Assembly (NCBI GenBank): GCA_034406715.1
Contig: CP137864.1
Coordinates: forward strand, 496,001 to 560,000
Reading direction: 5' to 3'
DNA from: Rhodotorula mucilaginosa
Lineage: Eukaryota; Basidiomycota; Microbotryomycetes; Sporidiobolales; Sporidiobolaceae
DNA length: 64,000 nt
Below are positions 1 to 11,257 of this stretch, piece after piece; the first letter of the stretch is position 1, and each line of letters starts with the position of its first letter. The notes under the pieces were generated by a model. That model was not told the DNA's origin. It was given only the letters and a program-made list of their open reading frames with translations, and searched no databases. The position numbers and the translations under genes were made by a program.

Positions 1-1598
1 GCGTCTATGATGACGCTGATCTGTTGTCCCGCGTACCACAGGATCAGATCCTGTATTCGTCGCAAAGACAGGGTCGCATCTCGTTCTACATGACCGCTTA
101 CGGCGAAGAAGGCACCGTGGTCGGATCCGCCGCTGCATGGGAGAACGACGACGAAGTGTTTGCGCAGTACCGCGAAGTCGGAGTGCTCCTCTGGCGAGGC
201 TATCCGTTGAGTCGGGTCGAGGTGTTCGGTTTCGCGGCGGCGGCGGGAATTGGACTGACCGGGCACTCTGCTTCGCTACGACAGTCTTTCGGACCTCATG
301 GCGCAGGTCTTCTCTACCAAGAACGACAAGGCAACGAAAGGTAAGCTCCATTGGCCCCCCTCGCCGGAAAACCTCTCCTTGAAGCTGAACCCGTTGGGTC
401 TCGTTTCGGCAGGCCGACAGATGCCCGTCCACTACGGTTCGCGCGAGCATCACTTCCACACCATCTCCTCCCCCTTGGGAACTCAACTCCCACAAGCTGC
501 TGGTGCCGCCTATGCGCTCAAACGGACTCCGGGGCGGGAAAAGTCGTGCGTGATCTGCTATGCCGGCGAAGGAGCGACGAGCGAGGGCGACTTCCACGCC
601 GGTCTCAACAGTGAATTTTCTTTGCACAGAGTCGTTGTCGGCTGCCTCTTGCTGACACAGATCTCTCTGTACAGTGGCGAGTGTGCTGGGAGGCCCGTTG
701 GTTTATGTCGTCCGCGTGGGTCCATCTTCTCCCCGGGACAAATTCTGCATCGACAAGGCTACAGAAAGCTGACGTGCCGTATCTTGCTCTACAGAATAAC
801 GGGTTTGTTCCAATTCCGAGCCTCTGATCATTCGCTCTCCCCGAGTTGCTAACTCGGAACCCCGACAGTTTCGCGATCTCGACTCCGACCTCGCAACAGT
901 ACGCGGGCGACGGCATCGCGGCGCGCGGAGCCGGCTATGGGATCGAGACTGTCCGTGTCGACGGCAACGACCCGCTCGCGGTATACCTCGCTTGCAAGGA
1001 AGCGAGGCGCAAGGCAGTCGAGACCCAGAAGCCCGTGCTCGTCGAAGTGAGTGTGCCAACGGCCATTTTGGCGCGTTTCTATCCGGGCAGAACCGCCGGC
1101 AGGTTTGCTGATCGTGAGGCGTTGGCGTCTCGTTTATTCTAGGCCATGACGTATCGCGTTGGGCACCACTCGACCTCTGACGACTCGTCCGCGTATCGGT
1201 CCCTCTCGGCCGTCGAGTCCGTCAAGAAGCTCGACTCGCCGCTGCACCGCCTGCGGAAATACGTCGAGTCGCTCGACACTTCTTCTGGAACCGGCGCCCC
1301 CCTCTGGACGGCGGAGCACGACACCAAGTTCAAGGAGACGTCGAAGCGGGCCATCTTGAAGGAGTTTTCGAAGGCCGAGAAGGACAAGAAACCAAAGTTG
1401 GAGTTTATGTTTGGCGACGTGTTTGCGGAACGGCCTTCCCATGCCGACGCCGATGGGAACGGGTCGGGACTGGAACGACCGCAGCGGGAGCAGAAGGAAG
1501 AGTTGAAGAGGTTGATTGGCAAGTGGGGGGAGACGGCCGGGTGGAAGAAGGAGCTCGAAAAGTTTGAGGGAGGAAGGGCCGCAGTCGACAAGTGGTAG
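1..1598 (+). CDS. BCKDHA: 2-oxoisovalerate dehydrogenase (BCKDH) E1 subunit alpha, 5' end missing
   Basis: This is the thiamine-diphosphate-dependent E1 alpha subunit of the mitochondrial branched-chain 2-oxoacid dehydrogenase, which decarboxylates the oxoacids of Leu, Ile and Val. The gene enters from the left edge; its frame starts at base 3. Seen exons: <1-205, 285-340, 413-610, 675-715, 795-802, 869-1046, 1143-1598. Every junction keeps frame, and most introns carry CTGAC or CTAAC before the acceptor. Family signatures include [35 protein letters not shown], the ThDP motif that opens with GEGATSEGD and closes with [13 protein letters not shown], and the phosphorylation-loop region [17 protein letters not shown]. 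The two Asn of the ThDP motif sit on an exon of only 8 nt. The targeting peptide and N-terminus lie outside the window. It converges on the steroid-reductase-like gene, with about 180 bp between stop codons. Confidence 0.96.
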
Positions 1599-1779
1599 CT
1601 GTCTCTGCAAGTCGTCGTGCGCGGCAGTGTTGCTTTCTCTTCTCTGTCTTTCGTAAGGCAGAACCGAGAGGAAAGAAAACGTTTTCTCGTGTTCCGGCGA
1701 CAACGATCGGATCCCACCCGTCCTGGCTTGCGAGATGTGGGTACAATAAGAACAAATGAAAGCCAACAAGAAGGCTAAA

Positions 1780-2991
1780 CTACCACACCCCGGGGATCAC
1801 GACCCACCTCTGGCCGTGCGCTTGCCACTCTTTCCTACCGAACGTCCTCTCGTACCACCTGTGCCCGCTCGTCGCTCTCGGCCACACGATCGCCACCTCC
1901 ATCAACACAAACAACGCCGTCGGTTGAAGGTACCATTGCCTCCAAGGTTGCAACGCCTGCGGCAAGGGGACGGGGCGTTTCCCGCCCCCTGCGCGGAGGA
2001 GGAGCGTCGCTGCGAAGGATGGGAATGGAGCGGGCCCGAGCGAGATAGAGGCGAGGTGGTAGCCGAGCCATTCGAGCCATTCGGAGAGGTAGGAAGGGTG
2101 AGAGACGAAGCGGTAGAGGCCTTTCGAGCGCGGTGGGATCGAGTACCGCTGCGACCGACCTTTGGATGTTGTGGCGGCCCCCGAAGGCGACGGCGAGGTG
2201 GGCTTTGAACCACGGCCGGACTGTCGCGGCTGGCATTGACGTTTGAGAGAATACAAGACCTCGTCGTGGTAGATGTTGGACGCGAGTCCGAGGGCCCAGA
2301 TCGTCATGCCGCTCCAGAACAGCGCTCTCGCCCACGGCTCTCTCGCCAACCCATCGTCGTCGAAATCGCGCCTCTCGCTCTCCGTGACCGCGACGAACCC
2401 GCCACCGATGAACATGCCGAGGGTGAAACCGTTGGCGCCGTTGAACAAGATGGCCGAGAGGGGTACGGCGAGGTGCATCTTTGCGCGGGACGGGTTTCGC
2501 CACGTCGAGAGGAGGCTCCGGTTCGCGTAGTGCACGAGGAAAGCGACTGCGAGGATGAGTCTTGCGCGCGGGAGGTGGTGGAATGGTTCGAGGAGCAGTC
2601 CGGCGTGCCACGATGATGCGATGATGGACGACGAGGAGTTCCCGAGGAGGGGCGAAGTGGTGAGCGGGGCGGAGAGGCCGACGAGGAAGGCGATCGGTGC
2701 GACGATTTCCATGACGAGCCAGCCCCAGGTCCCCGAGACCGAGCACCAGTTGGGCGTCCCGAAGCGTCCGAACGGAGCATCTGCGCGCCGGGAGTTTCTC
2801 AGGAAGGGGGGTCAGAGAATTTGACGCCTCCTCATCTGTGCGGGCAGCTCACCGATGATGCAGCAGATTGGGGCTGCCAGCAGGGTGAACGAGAGAAGCA
2901 GTCTCTGCAGTGCGCTGTAGAGTCCGACGGTGCCGTAATGCCCTTGCAGAGCCGACTTGAGGAGATCGAGGTACGGGTTGAGCGGGCGCAT
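1780..2991 (-). CDS. Steroid 5-alpha-reductase family membrane protein (SRD5A1/2 type)
   Basis: Members reduce a C=C bond conjugated to a carbonyl, using NADPH, in the ER membrane. Two exons: 2991-2853 and 2780-1780, giving 379 aa. The intron is 72 nt and its removal yields the family's early block APFGRFGTPNW. The C-terminal third holds HPSYLSEWLEWLGYHLAS followed by HRWYERTFG and a final IPGVW, the usual layout of the family's cofactor-binding end. Several hydrophobic segments are visible, as expected for a polytopic protein. A Ser/Gly/Pro-rich loop of about 30 residues just before SQRYSIPPRSKG makes it longer than the roughly 260-residue animal enzymes. It is closer to SRD5A1/2 than to the TSC13 enoyl reductase or the polyprenol reductase branch, but the substrate cannot be read from sequence. 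It shares a 257-bp divergent promoter with TMA16. Confidence 0.85.
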
Positions 2992-3248
2992 CTCGTTCGC
3001 TGCTGCGCGTCGCAGCGGGTGAAGGATCTTGCGTAGAGTTCACTGGTGGCCTGTGGCTGTTGGCTGCCGCGGGTGTAACGTCAGCAGTAGCAGGCGTCGT
3101 CGAGTCGACGTCGATGATGATGAAAAGTGATCGGTCGGGAGCGCTGACGCTGAAGCGAATCAGTCACGTGCATCCAAAAGCGACGAGAGCCTCGCCTCCA
3201 CAGCTGGCCAAGTTACTCAACACCTCACAGGAACGCGAGCGAGCCAAG
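2992..3248. promoter_or_regulatory. Divergent intergenic region, 5-alpha-reductase-like gene / TMA16
   Basis: The two start codons (2991 minus, 3249 plus) point away from each other, so these 257 bp must hold both promoters and both 5' leaders. I see no TATA box at a convincing position. A short GATGATGATG run lies near 3113-3123. Confidence 0.5.
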
Positions 3249-4261
3249 ATGCCCAACAACCGCGTCAAGACGATCAAGGCCCTCCAGTCGAAAAAGACCA
3301 AGATCGCCACGGGCCAGGTCCACCCCAACTCGCGGCGCGCCAAGCAGCTCCAGCGCGTCGTCCTCCGCGCCACAAAGCTCGAACACGAAGCCAAGGTCAG
3401 GAGGTCCAACGAGGTCGACAGAGGTGCGTACCCACTCTTTCGCATCGGGGAACTGTTTTGATCTCCTCGCGCACGCGAGCTCACCCTCTCTGCGCTCGCG
3501 AAACATGGTGACAGTCGACCGCCACCTCTTTTTCGTGCACGCCCTCCCGGCCGAAGCGACCTCGCTCTCGCTCCCCGAACTGCACCAGTTGCTCGAGTCG
3601 TACCTCGATCGGAACCAACCCGAGTTGGTCGACCTGCAACACGAGCGCGAGTCGAGGGGTTCGTGGAGGAAGAGTGAGGGCAAGGGCAAGAGGGAGGTCG
3701 AGATTGAAAAGACGAGGGAGCAGGAGGTGCAAGAGTACAAGGCTGGCTTTGGTGAGTGGTGGTCTTCTTTCTCTACTATATGGGCACCTCCGCATGGATG
3801 GCCTGCCGCGCGCGCGCGCGCCAACGGACGGGTGGGAACTCGAAAACAGACTGACCCGCTGACTCGAGAGAGAAACCACAGTCCTGCCCGACCTGACCGT
3901 TGCCGAGAACGTGACCATTTGCCGGCAATGGATCAACCCGGCCCCGTCGAAAGAGTCCAAGAACGCAAAAGGCGGCGACCCATCTTACCTCGGCCGGTCA
4001 GTCCCAGTCCCTCTCCTTATCTCCTCGCCTCTCAATGACGCGCTCCCTCGTCTCTACTACCTAATGAAAGAGGGACCATGAAAGATTAGACTGACACTGG
4101 CGATTGCCTCATGATGCAGGATCCGCATGGTCCGGATCTTTGAAGGCGACCGGAATGCGGTCGTCGTCGAGAAGCAGGGCGCGCGGACAGAATGGGAACA
4201 GGGGCAGGGCGAGGTCGAGATGGAGGCGGAAGACGACGACGATGGTGACAGTGCTCCTTGA
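3249..4261 (+). CDS. TMA16: Tma16-like ribosome-biogenesis/translation-associated protein
   Basis: Tma16 associates with pre-60S ribosomal particles. Exons 3249-3423, 3515-3751, 3882-3996 and 4120-4261 encode 222 aa; yeast Tma16 is 178 aa. The N-terminus is very basic (VKTIKALQSKKTKIATGQ, then VHPNSRRAKQLQRVVLRA), as in the family. The middle has the acidic/helical stretch ending QEYKAGFVLPDLT, which matches the family's EFKAGFLCPDL. The tail has RMVRIFEGD, comparable to the yeast LIRINDKG end, followed by an acidic D-run. The first intron acceptor (after GGTGACAG, 3507-3514) was chosen because it restores VDRHLFFVHA in frame. It converges on the 5-formyl-THF cyclo-ligase gene. Confidence 0.85.
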
Positions 4262-4553
4262 TGTTCGAATCGCCCTTCGCTCCGACTTAGCCGTCGAGGC
4301 CCTGAGTTTATTGCTCTCGTCCCCCTACCTCGTTCACCCACCCCCTCTCTTTCCTTTCTGTTCCTTCTTTTGATGATTGTTGTGACCACCATCCTCTCTG
4401 TCCCTCTTTCGTGTTGTCTCCATTCCTCTACAATGCGCCATGAACGATTTTCCCCACACTCGACAACACGATGTGTTCTTTTTTCTCGAGAGGCTAGCTT
4501 ATAGCACCGCGCGACAGCGGTCCCTCCCCCGACCACCACGTTGGCTTCAGGCC

Positions 4554-5684
4554 TCAGGTGTAGATCTCGTCGGGCGTGATGACCTCGTCGGCCAACCTGT
4601 CCCACTCGTTGGTCGGGATCTCTTCGCCTTGATCCGGTCGGACCATCTGTTCCGTCAATGCGAGCGCCACTGTGCGCGCGGGTAAACAAAGGAGGAGGTT
4701 TGATCAAGACACGGGCGAGTCAGGTGACGCTTGGCATGCATGGCGAGCCGCACTCGCACTCGCAAGAGAGAAAGGGGGAGGAGGGGAGGAGACCTGATCA
4801 TGGCCCAGGAAAGCGGGAGAGGGAGACGCCGGAAGACGCACCCAATCGCGGTGGAGGTTTGTTGTTGAACCTGGCAGGGTAATTCAAGCAATAGGTGTTG
4901 ATGTAGCGGTCGTAGTAACCCCTGCCGTGTCCCAACCGGCGGCGGTACGGGTCGAACGCGAGTCCGGGCAGTATCAACAGGTCGAGACCTCCCGGGGCGG
5001 CGGCTCCGTCATTTGTTGTGGGTTGGTCGACTGTGTGCTTGTGGCAAGGACAAGAAGAAGGGGCGGGCGGGCGATTCCGAGGCGAAACTTGGTCAGAGTC
5101 AGTTCGAAGAGAAGGCGCGCTCGGCTGCTCGACAAGGGCAGACTGAATTCACCGTCTTGGAGCGATTCGACCTGCAGGGCAGTGGGTAACGAGTTGGTGA
5201 AGGGTGGTCCCCTCTGAAAGACGAGCGAGGGACTCACCTCTTTGGGGTCGACTTCCCTAATCCCCCACCGGTTCGGTCTCAACCCGTCAAAGTGACTGCT
5301 GTCCCTCAACCGGACCATCCTCATGGTCGTCTTATCCTCGACGGGACAGTACGGGACATAGACTCGTTTGCCCTTGGCGAGGGCGTCGTGGATGAGCGAG
5401 TCGGTTTGGACTTCGGAGTGCGGGAGCGAGAGGTAGCACGAGATGGACGCGGCGGAGCGGTAACTCGCGGACGAGACGAGGCGGTCGATGACGCGCCGGG
5501 CTGCGGGCAGTGCTTTTCTCTCGTCAGCGCATTCGCAGCCTCGTGGATGGATGGACTCTTTCACGCGTTTACACTGAAGTGCGAGTTGGTCTGGAGGGAT
5601 TTGTTTGAGGCGGGTCGAGATTTGTTTCCGGAGTTGGTGCTTGGCTTGCTGGACGGCAGATCCGCTCGTCAGACTGGCCGTCAT
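4554..5684 (-). CDS. MTHFS: 5-formyltetrahydrofolate cyclo-ligase
   Basis: The enzyme converts 5-formyl-THF plus ATP to 5,10-methenyl-THF, returning the storage folate to one-carbon metabolism. Exons on the minus strand: 5684-5573, 5500-5238, 5171-5153, 5030-4842, 4669-4554, giving 232 aa, close to the usual size. Landmarks in order: AKHQLRKQISTRLKQI, SYRSAASISCYLSLPHSEV, KRVYVPYC, RPNRWGIREVDPKE, LDLLILPGLAFD, the nucleotide/Mg loop RRLGHGRGYYDRYI, then ALALTEQMV and a closing DEVITPDEIYT. The third exon is only 19 nt (VESLQD). Without it neither phase nor the flanking domain would join, which is why I accept it. The gene diverges from the large serine-rich gene starting at 5905. Confidence 0.93.
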
Positions 5685-5904
5685 TTCCCTTTCCTCTACG
5701 GTTCAGTACAGTGCGCCGAGGAGCAAGAGCAGACACCTCGGCTCCGAGTCGCCCCCACTTCGCATCGACAGCTTTGACTGCTTGGGTTGACTCGCGAGTG
5801 CCGTGTATATTCCCAGGGCTGCTCTCTTTCTATACACTCCTTTGCACTGGTCAGCCCCTCAGAGCGCGGCAACTGGATCCGCGGTCGACCGCTTCATCGC
5901 CCTC
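5685..5904. promoter_or_regulatory. Divergent intergenic region, MTHFS / serine-rich protein
   Basis: These 220 bp separate oppositely oriented start codons (5684 minus, 5905 plus). A TATATTC-like and a TATACACT sequence lie at about 5806-5835, within the plausible leader or promoter of the plus-strand gene. Function is inferred from position only. Confidence 0.4.
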
Positions 5905-6326
5905 ATGATGCCGGCAACTCCGACTCGGACACAGCGGGACGGCGACGCTGACAACGACGACGACCAAGACGATGACGACGAGTACACGGTGCGGGCGGCG
6001 GCGCAAACCACTCCCAAGCAGGGCGTCGCTTCTCCCGCTGCGGGATCATCGCACACGACCGCTCGCACCCGCACCGGAACAGACGTGCCGACGACTCCGA
6101 CGACGAGCAGCAGCAGCAGCAGGTCAGAGCACTCGTCGTCGCCTTCTCCGCTTCGACGCTCGGACCGCGGCCCTCGAGGCGAGCTGCTGCACACGCCGCC
6201 CGTCTTGCTCCCGAGTCTGTCATTCAATTCCACCGCCAGAGCGTCGTCGCCCATCACGACCTCTACGGTATCGAGCCCCCGCTACGGATGGCAGGATGGT
6301 GGTGGGCGAGCCCAGAGTCCGTCGAC

Positions 6327-6358
<32 letters not shown>

Positions 6359-9300
6359 CGATCCGCGACTCGACGAACGCAGACGGCGACAGGTTGGCGA
6401 CGGGAAACCCCTCGGCTCGGGATAGGGACAGCGAAAGCGACAGGGACCGGGAGCGCGAGACAACAGCAATACCCTCCTCGCACCCGCTCACCTCCACCAA
6501 CTCGACCGACTCGACCTTCTCTTCCGCTTCTTCCTCTTCTTCGGCTTCCGCTTCCGCTTCTTCCGATAACGATTGGGCTCGATCCTGGATCGACGCTGAT
6601 CACGACCACGACCTCGACGGCGCCTACGAGCAGCAGCAGCAGCAGCAGCGCGGGTTCAACTCGAATTGGGGGCTGGCGGCGGCACCTTCTTCGTTCGATC
6701 CGCTGGTGTCGGGAGCGCGACGAGAAGCAGACACCACCACCACGACGACGTCGTCACGTCACTCGGATCTTGCTCCTAGAGCAAGGGATCCAGCCGAAAA
6801 GGAAGAGGAGGAGGAGGAGGAGGAGGAGGAGGGCGAGGAAGGAAGGAGAAGGCTGGAACTCGGCGAGACGCAGGAGGAGGGCGCTGGCGCGAGAGATCAG
6901 CAGGAGGCTCGGACAGCAGACACCGTGACGGGGACTCTATCCGCGCAAGAGGAGCAGGAGCAGGAGCTGGGAAGGTTGTTGCGCGGCCACAATAACGACG
7001 ACGCCGCCAAGGAAGAAGACGGACTGGAGGAAGACCTCGCCGACTTGACACCCATGATCGGCAGCGGGTTCGGGTCTCCTTCTTCTGCTGCTCCTCCTTT
7101 CGCACCTCGGTCCGACAACGCCGACGCCCAAACGCCTGCAACCGCCACCCCCTCTTCCCGGCCAACAGCAGCAACAACCACGACCGTCATCCTTCCGACG
7201 ATCGAGCCCCTCTTTTCTAATAACCGCACTCGTCAATCGACTTCCGCCGCCACCGTTACCGACGAGTTCGACTCGAGTTTCGCCGCAGCCGGGCTGGGGG
7301 CGGTTCCGTCCCGGCCGGAAGAAGCGGTCACGGCAGTCCCGTCGTCGTCTAGCAGACCGCTGAGCGAGTTTGATTGGGCGGCGGCGTATGCGGATGGAGA
7401 AGGAGGAGCAGCAGCAGTATCAACCACTCCGCCTGCTGCCGCCGCCGCCGCGGCGGTCGAGGCAAAGCTGTCGGCGGACGCAACACCAGAACGGGGGAAA
7501 GCGACCGAGTCGTTGTCAGATGTCGCCGCTCCTGCCACTGCGGTATCCTCCGAATTGGATTCGCAACCGGCGTCGCCGCCGCATGGGGAGAATGCGATTC
7601 GGGACGCAGCAGCACTTTTGGATCCTCTGCCGCCGCAGCAGCAGCAGGAGAAGGAGGAGGAGCAGGATGCGATGGCGATGCTCGACTCGTTGATCTACCA
7701 ATCGAGTATGGCCACCGGGCCGGAACCTATGGAGTCGACGATAGCGCCTCCAGCTCACTCGACGCGCCAGTCGCGGGACGAGTCGTTGCCGTCGCCGTCG
7801 TCTCGGTCAGTCGCGAATCCGATCCTCCTTCCTGGATCCGTCGTCGCTGCCACCCCTTTGTCTCCTACGTCTCCAACCGCGAACGCGAACGGTAAAGGTC
7901 GGGTCGAACGCGGCCCGGCACCGGTCATCCCCGTCAAGAGTTCGAGGAGGGCGAGTCTGCTCGGACGACGGAGGCAGTCTGCGGATTCGCAGACTCTGCT
8001 GCAGCGAGCGGCGTCCATGGCGATGGCGACTTCTTCCCGCTCCACCGTCGGCGCGGGGACCGCGACTGCGATGACGGCCGACCCGTCCTCGTCCTCGTCC
8101 TTGAATGAGGCAGGTGGACGAGCGAGGACCGGGAGCTCGCCGAGTCATGCGAGGAGGAGTGGGTCGGTGCCGGCTTCGGCGCCGGCTACTAGTCCTGGGC
8201 CGGCTTCAGGACTGTCAAGTCCGTCGGGAGCAGCTACTTCGCCGACACTTTCTCGGTGAGTGCACTGCACTGCTCCTGTCCAACTCACATGAGGGCTTCT
8301 TTTGCTGACGCGCGCGGATTTTTGTGGGGCGAACGACAGCAGCAATTCGTCGAGTTACGACTTTGCCGAGATTGCAGACGTGTACGCTCGCAACAGCCTG
8401 TACTACCCGCCATCGGATGCGACACCTCGAGCTTCGCGCGCGTGGGAATCCGAGGAGGTCCCTCATCCGACTTCGGCGAGCTTCGAGGAGGAGACGGGTT
8501 CCGGCACGAACACGGCGCGGCAGTCGAGGATAGAAGAGCAACTGGAACCCACCTCGGCGGTCGAGCCGCCGGCAAGGGCACCAAGCTCGTCGACCCTGAC
8601 GCCCTCGAGAAGTTCGACCGACGTTTCGAGAGCGGACGCGAAAGCGCGCGCGGCGGCGTTCATCGAGGACTTGAAGCGCGCCAAGGCGAACGAGGCAATT
8701 ACAGCGGCACCGGGCGCGCCGGTGATAGCTGCCGGGTTCGAGACCGCCCGCCGCGCGCCGCATCTCGCCGACGAGTATTCTTTCTCAATGAACGGCAGCA
8801 GCACCGCCTCTGCGGTACAGTCTTACTCGATGCCGGCCGAGACGTCGCCAGACACGACGCCGCCTCTTCCGCCACCGTCGTCCTCGAAACGGCCATTGGA
8901 GAACGCGTCCGCGTCGTCCTCGTTTGGCTCGCGTCGTCAGTCGTACGATACGACTTCGCGCTCGACCCCCACCCTCGCGCTCCTCTCCTCGTCCCGAAGG
9001 CCGTCTGAACACGCTCTGGCCTCACTTGGGCCGGAGCAACCCTGGCTCGACCAGCGTCCGCCCCTGCTGCAAAGGCGGGCACTCCCGACTGCGGTCATCA
9101 TTTCCGCAGAACTCAAAAAGGCGGCCACGTCGCGCGAGCGATGCAGGCTCTATGTCGACAAGTTGAACGAGTTGGGGAGGGAACGAAGTCGGCTCGACGA
9201 GTGGATCCTCGCCACGAAGGGCGATCACTGGAGTGCGTACACGCCGTTCCTCAAGAATCGCCACTGCGATTTTCTGGCTGACGATCTCAGTGCGCGCAGC

Positions 9301-10123
9301 TCCCGACATGTCGGCGGCGAATTCTCCGAAACGGAGTCGCCGGGCGCGTCAAGACGCTTCGGTCGCTACATTCGCGCCGCGAGGTGACGGCTATCGCGCG
9401 AGGGAGATCACGCGCGGATCCTTCAGCGCCCACGACCTCGCGCCCTCGGCACCGTTCCCTGGCGTCCTCAATCTGCCGCCGACCCGATCGACCAGTCATG
9501 CCAGCCTCTCGAGCGGCGGCGGCGGCGGTGGCGGCGGCAAGTCGTTCTTTTCCGGCCTCGGGCGAGGCACGCTGGGCCGCCGCATGTCGAAGCGCGATCA
9601 CGCCGGTGGTCCCTCGTCGTCTCGCTCGTCGGCCAAGTCGTCATCGCTCCGCTCGACCATCTCGGGCCCGGTCCAAGTCTTGTCGTCGACCAACGCCGCC
9701 CTCGCCACGATCTCGGACGGCCCGTACCGACCGCCCGCGCATCAGGCCGCCTACACCACTCGCAATTCTTTCGATTCTCGACGTCCTTCGCCCGCCACTT
9801 CGCCGCAAGCCTCGCGCGCGTCCTTCTCGTACGGCTCGTTGCCGCCTTCTGCTTCTTCGGTTTCCTCTCCCTCCGCCGATGTCGCCGCCCCCGCGCCCGC
9901 GATCCCGACTTTCCAGGTCACGAGGGGCAGCGTGTACTATGAGAACGGCGAAAAGACTGCTGGCAGTCAAGTCGGCGATCTCGACGAGGACAAGCTCGAC
10001 CGACTCGCCGACGTTCTCCCTCAGGCCTCGCGGGCCGATTTGGCCGCTGCGCTCGAGGAAGCCGGAGGCGACGACGTCCTCGCCATCAGCGTGTATCTCA
10101 GCTCGGAACCGAGTCTGACCTGA
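5905..10123 (+). CDS. Large serine-rich, mostly disordered protein with CUE-like C-terminus
   Basis: I do not recognise a named family. Exons 5905-8255, 8340-9232 and 9291-10123 encode 1358 aa. Bases 5905 and 5908 are consecutive in-frame ATGs; nothing upstream in frame offers an ATG. The first 780 residues are low complexity: Ser/Thr/Ala tracts, a run of 10 Gln near 6328-6357, a Glu run near 6802-6831, Ala runs. A more structured block lies at 9087-9232 (VIISAELKKAATSRERCRLY, then KLNELGRERSRLDEWI) and looks like a helical pair. A Gly run (about 9514-9538) precedes KSFFSGLGRGTLGRRMSKRD. The last 45 residues, with LDRLADVLPQASRADLAAAL and EEAGGDDVLAISVYLSS, resemble a CUE/UBA three-helix ubiquitin-binding fold. 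A scaffold or ubiquitin-linked role is possible but is inference only. Confidence 0.75.
6328..6357 (+). repeat. CAG trinucleotide tract (poly-Gln)
   Basis: Ten consecutive glutamine codons, mostly CAG, lie inside the serine-rich gene's first exon. The tract is a plain microsatellite in coding sequence. Confidence 0.9.
6802..6831 (+). repeat. GAG trinucleotide tract (poly-Glu)
   Basis: An almost pure GAG run encodes a block of glutamates in the serine-rich gene. It is in frame and likely to vary in length between strains. Confidence 0.85.
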
Positions 10124-10492
10124 TATTGGTTCAAACGGGTACCCTGACTTTCCGGGGGAAGGAAGCAACGCATATGGAATCGCTTGCGCGCTGGTCCGCG
10201 TCGGATTTTCCAACTATTTCCGTCCCCTCACTACTCTCTCTGCACGTATTGCCTCCTTTTGCTGTTTTCGCTACTTTCTGCGTAGACATATTCAGCTCCT
10301 GTGACGCCTGTATCGCTGCCAACGCACTTCCGCCTTCTCCGGATCTCGAGGACAACTTTTGCACGTGGTTGAACCTCTTCTTCCTGCCAGCTTCCACCGA
10401 CGCACTCGGATCCGTACATACGCTACTTGCGTCTTGACGAAGCAGACCAAGGTACCGGACCCCGCTGCACTACACCCTTGTCCTGCCGGAAT
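10124..10492. other. Intergenic region before prefoldin subunit 5
   Basis: Contains the 3' end of the serine-rich gene and the promoter of GIM5. Pyrimidine-rich tracts (for example CTCCTTTTGCTGTTTTCG near 10251-10270) are visible. I see no gene, RNA or repeat here. Confidence 0.5.
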
Positions 10493-11257
10493 ATGAGCGC
10501 CCCGCCGCCCGGAACCGTCTCGCTCGAGGACTTGTCGCTCGAGCAAATCTCGCAAGTCCGGACACAGCTAGAGCAGGTGCGCGCCGTAGAGTACCGCTCA
10601 AGCCGCGCGGGTCGCTCTCAGCTTGCGCTGACCCGTCTTTTGCGACCCGATTCTCATCGTCGACAGGAGCTGAAACACTTGACGGCGGCGTTTGGAGACC
10701 TGAAGCAGGCGCAGAGCAAGTTCATGGCCTGCATGGAGTCGCTCGACGCCATCAAACCCGCCAACAAGGGTGAGCCGCCTCGTCTCTTTGCCCGATCTCG
10801 CTCCGTGGTTGCTGGAGGCTGTTCTCCATACACGCGCTTATACAAGCCGGCCCTCGCTGCAGACAAGAAGGTCCTCATCCCGCTCACGAGCTCCCTGTAC
10901 GTCCCCGGCCGGATAAAGGACACGGAGAACGTCCTCGTCGACATCGGCACGGGTTACTTTGTCGAAAAGGTGCGATCCTCTCCCCAGTCGCCCGATGGTT
11001 GACCGCGCTCGGATAGTCTTGCAACAGTTCAGTCCGTCGTACTAACCCTTCTTTGGCCACGGTGACAGGACACCAAGCAAGCCAAGACGCTTTACAACTC
11101 CAAGATTCTCGCGCTCAAGTCGAATCTGGCGACGCTGCAGCAGCAGATCGAAACGAAGCAATCAAACTTCGAGGCATGCACACAGATGATGCGGGTCAAG
11201 ATGGCGCAGCAGCAGCAAGCGCAGGGGGCACAAGCGGGCGGTCCGCCGGACAACTAG
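10493..11257 (+). CDS. GIM5: Prefoldin subunit 5
   Basis: An alpha-class subunit of the hexameric prefoldin chaperone that hands unfolded actin and tubulin to the CCT chaperonin in the cytosol. Exons 10493-10576, 10667-10769, 10863-10969 and 11069-11257 encode 160 aa, the usual length. Order of elements: N-terminal coiled coil (SLEDLSLEQISQVRTQLEQ, then ELKHLTAAFGDLKQAQSKF), the beta-hairpin core with VLIPLTSSLYVPGRI, then VLVDIGTGYFVEKDTKQAK, a second coiled coil ending QQQIETKQSNFEACTQMM, and a Gln/Gly-rich tail. All junctions keep frame, and CTAAC precedes the last acceptor. It converges on the GAF-protein gene. Confidence 0.95.

Noticed and set aside
211-284. Alternative donor at 211 for the first visible BCKDH E1 alpha intron
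   Set aside because: Gives the wrong phase; the donor at 206 restores [12 protein letters not shown].
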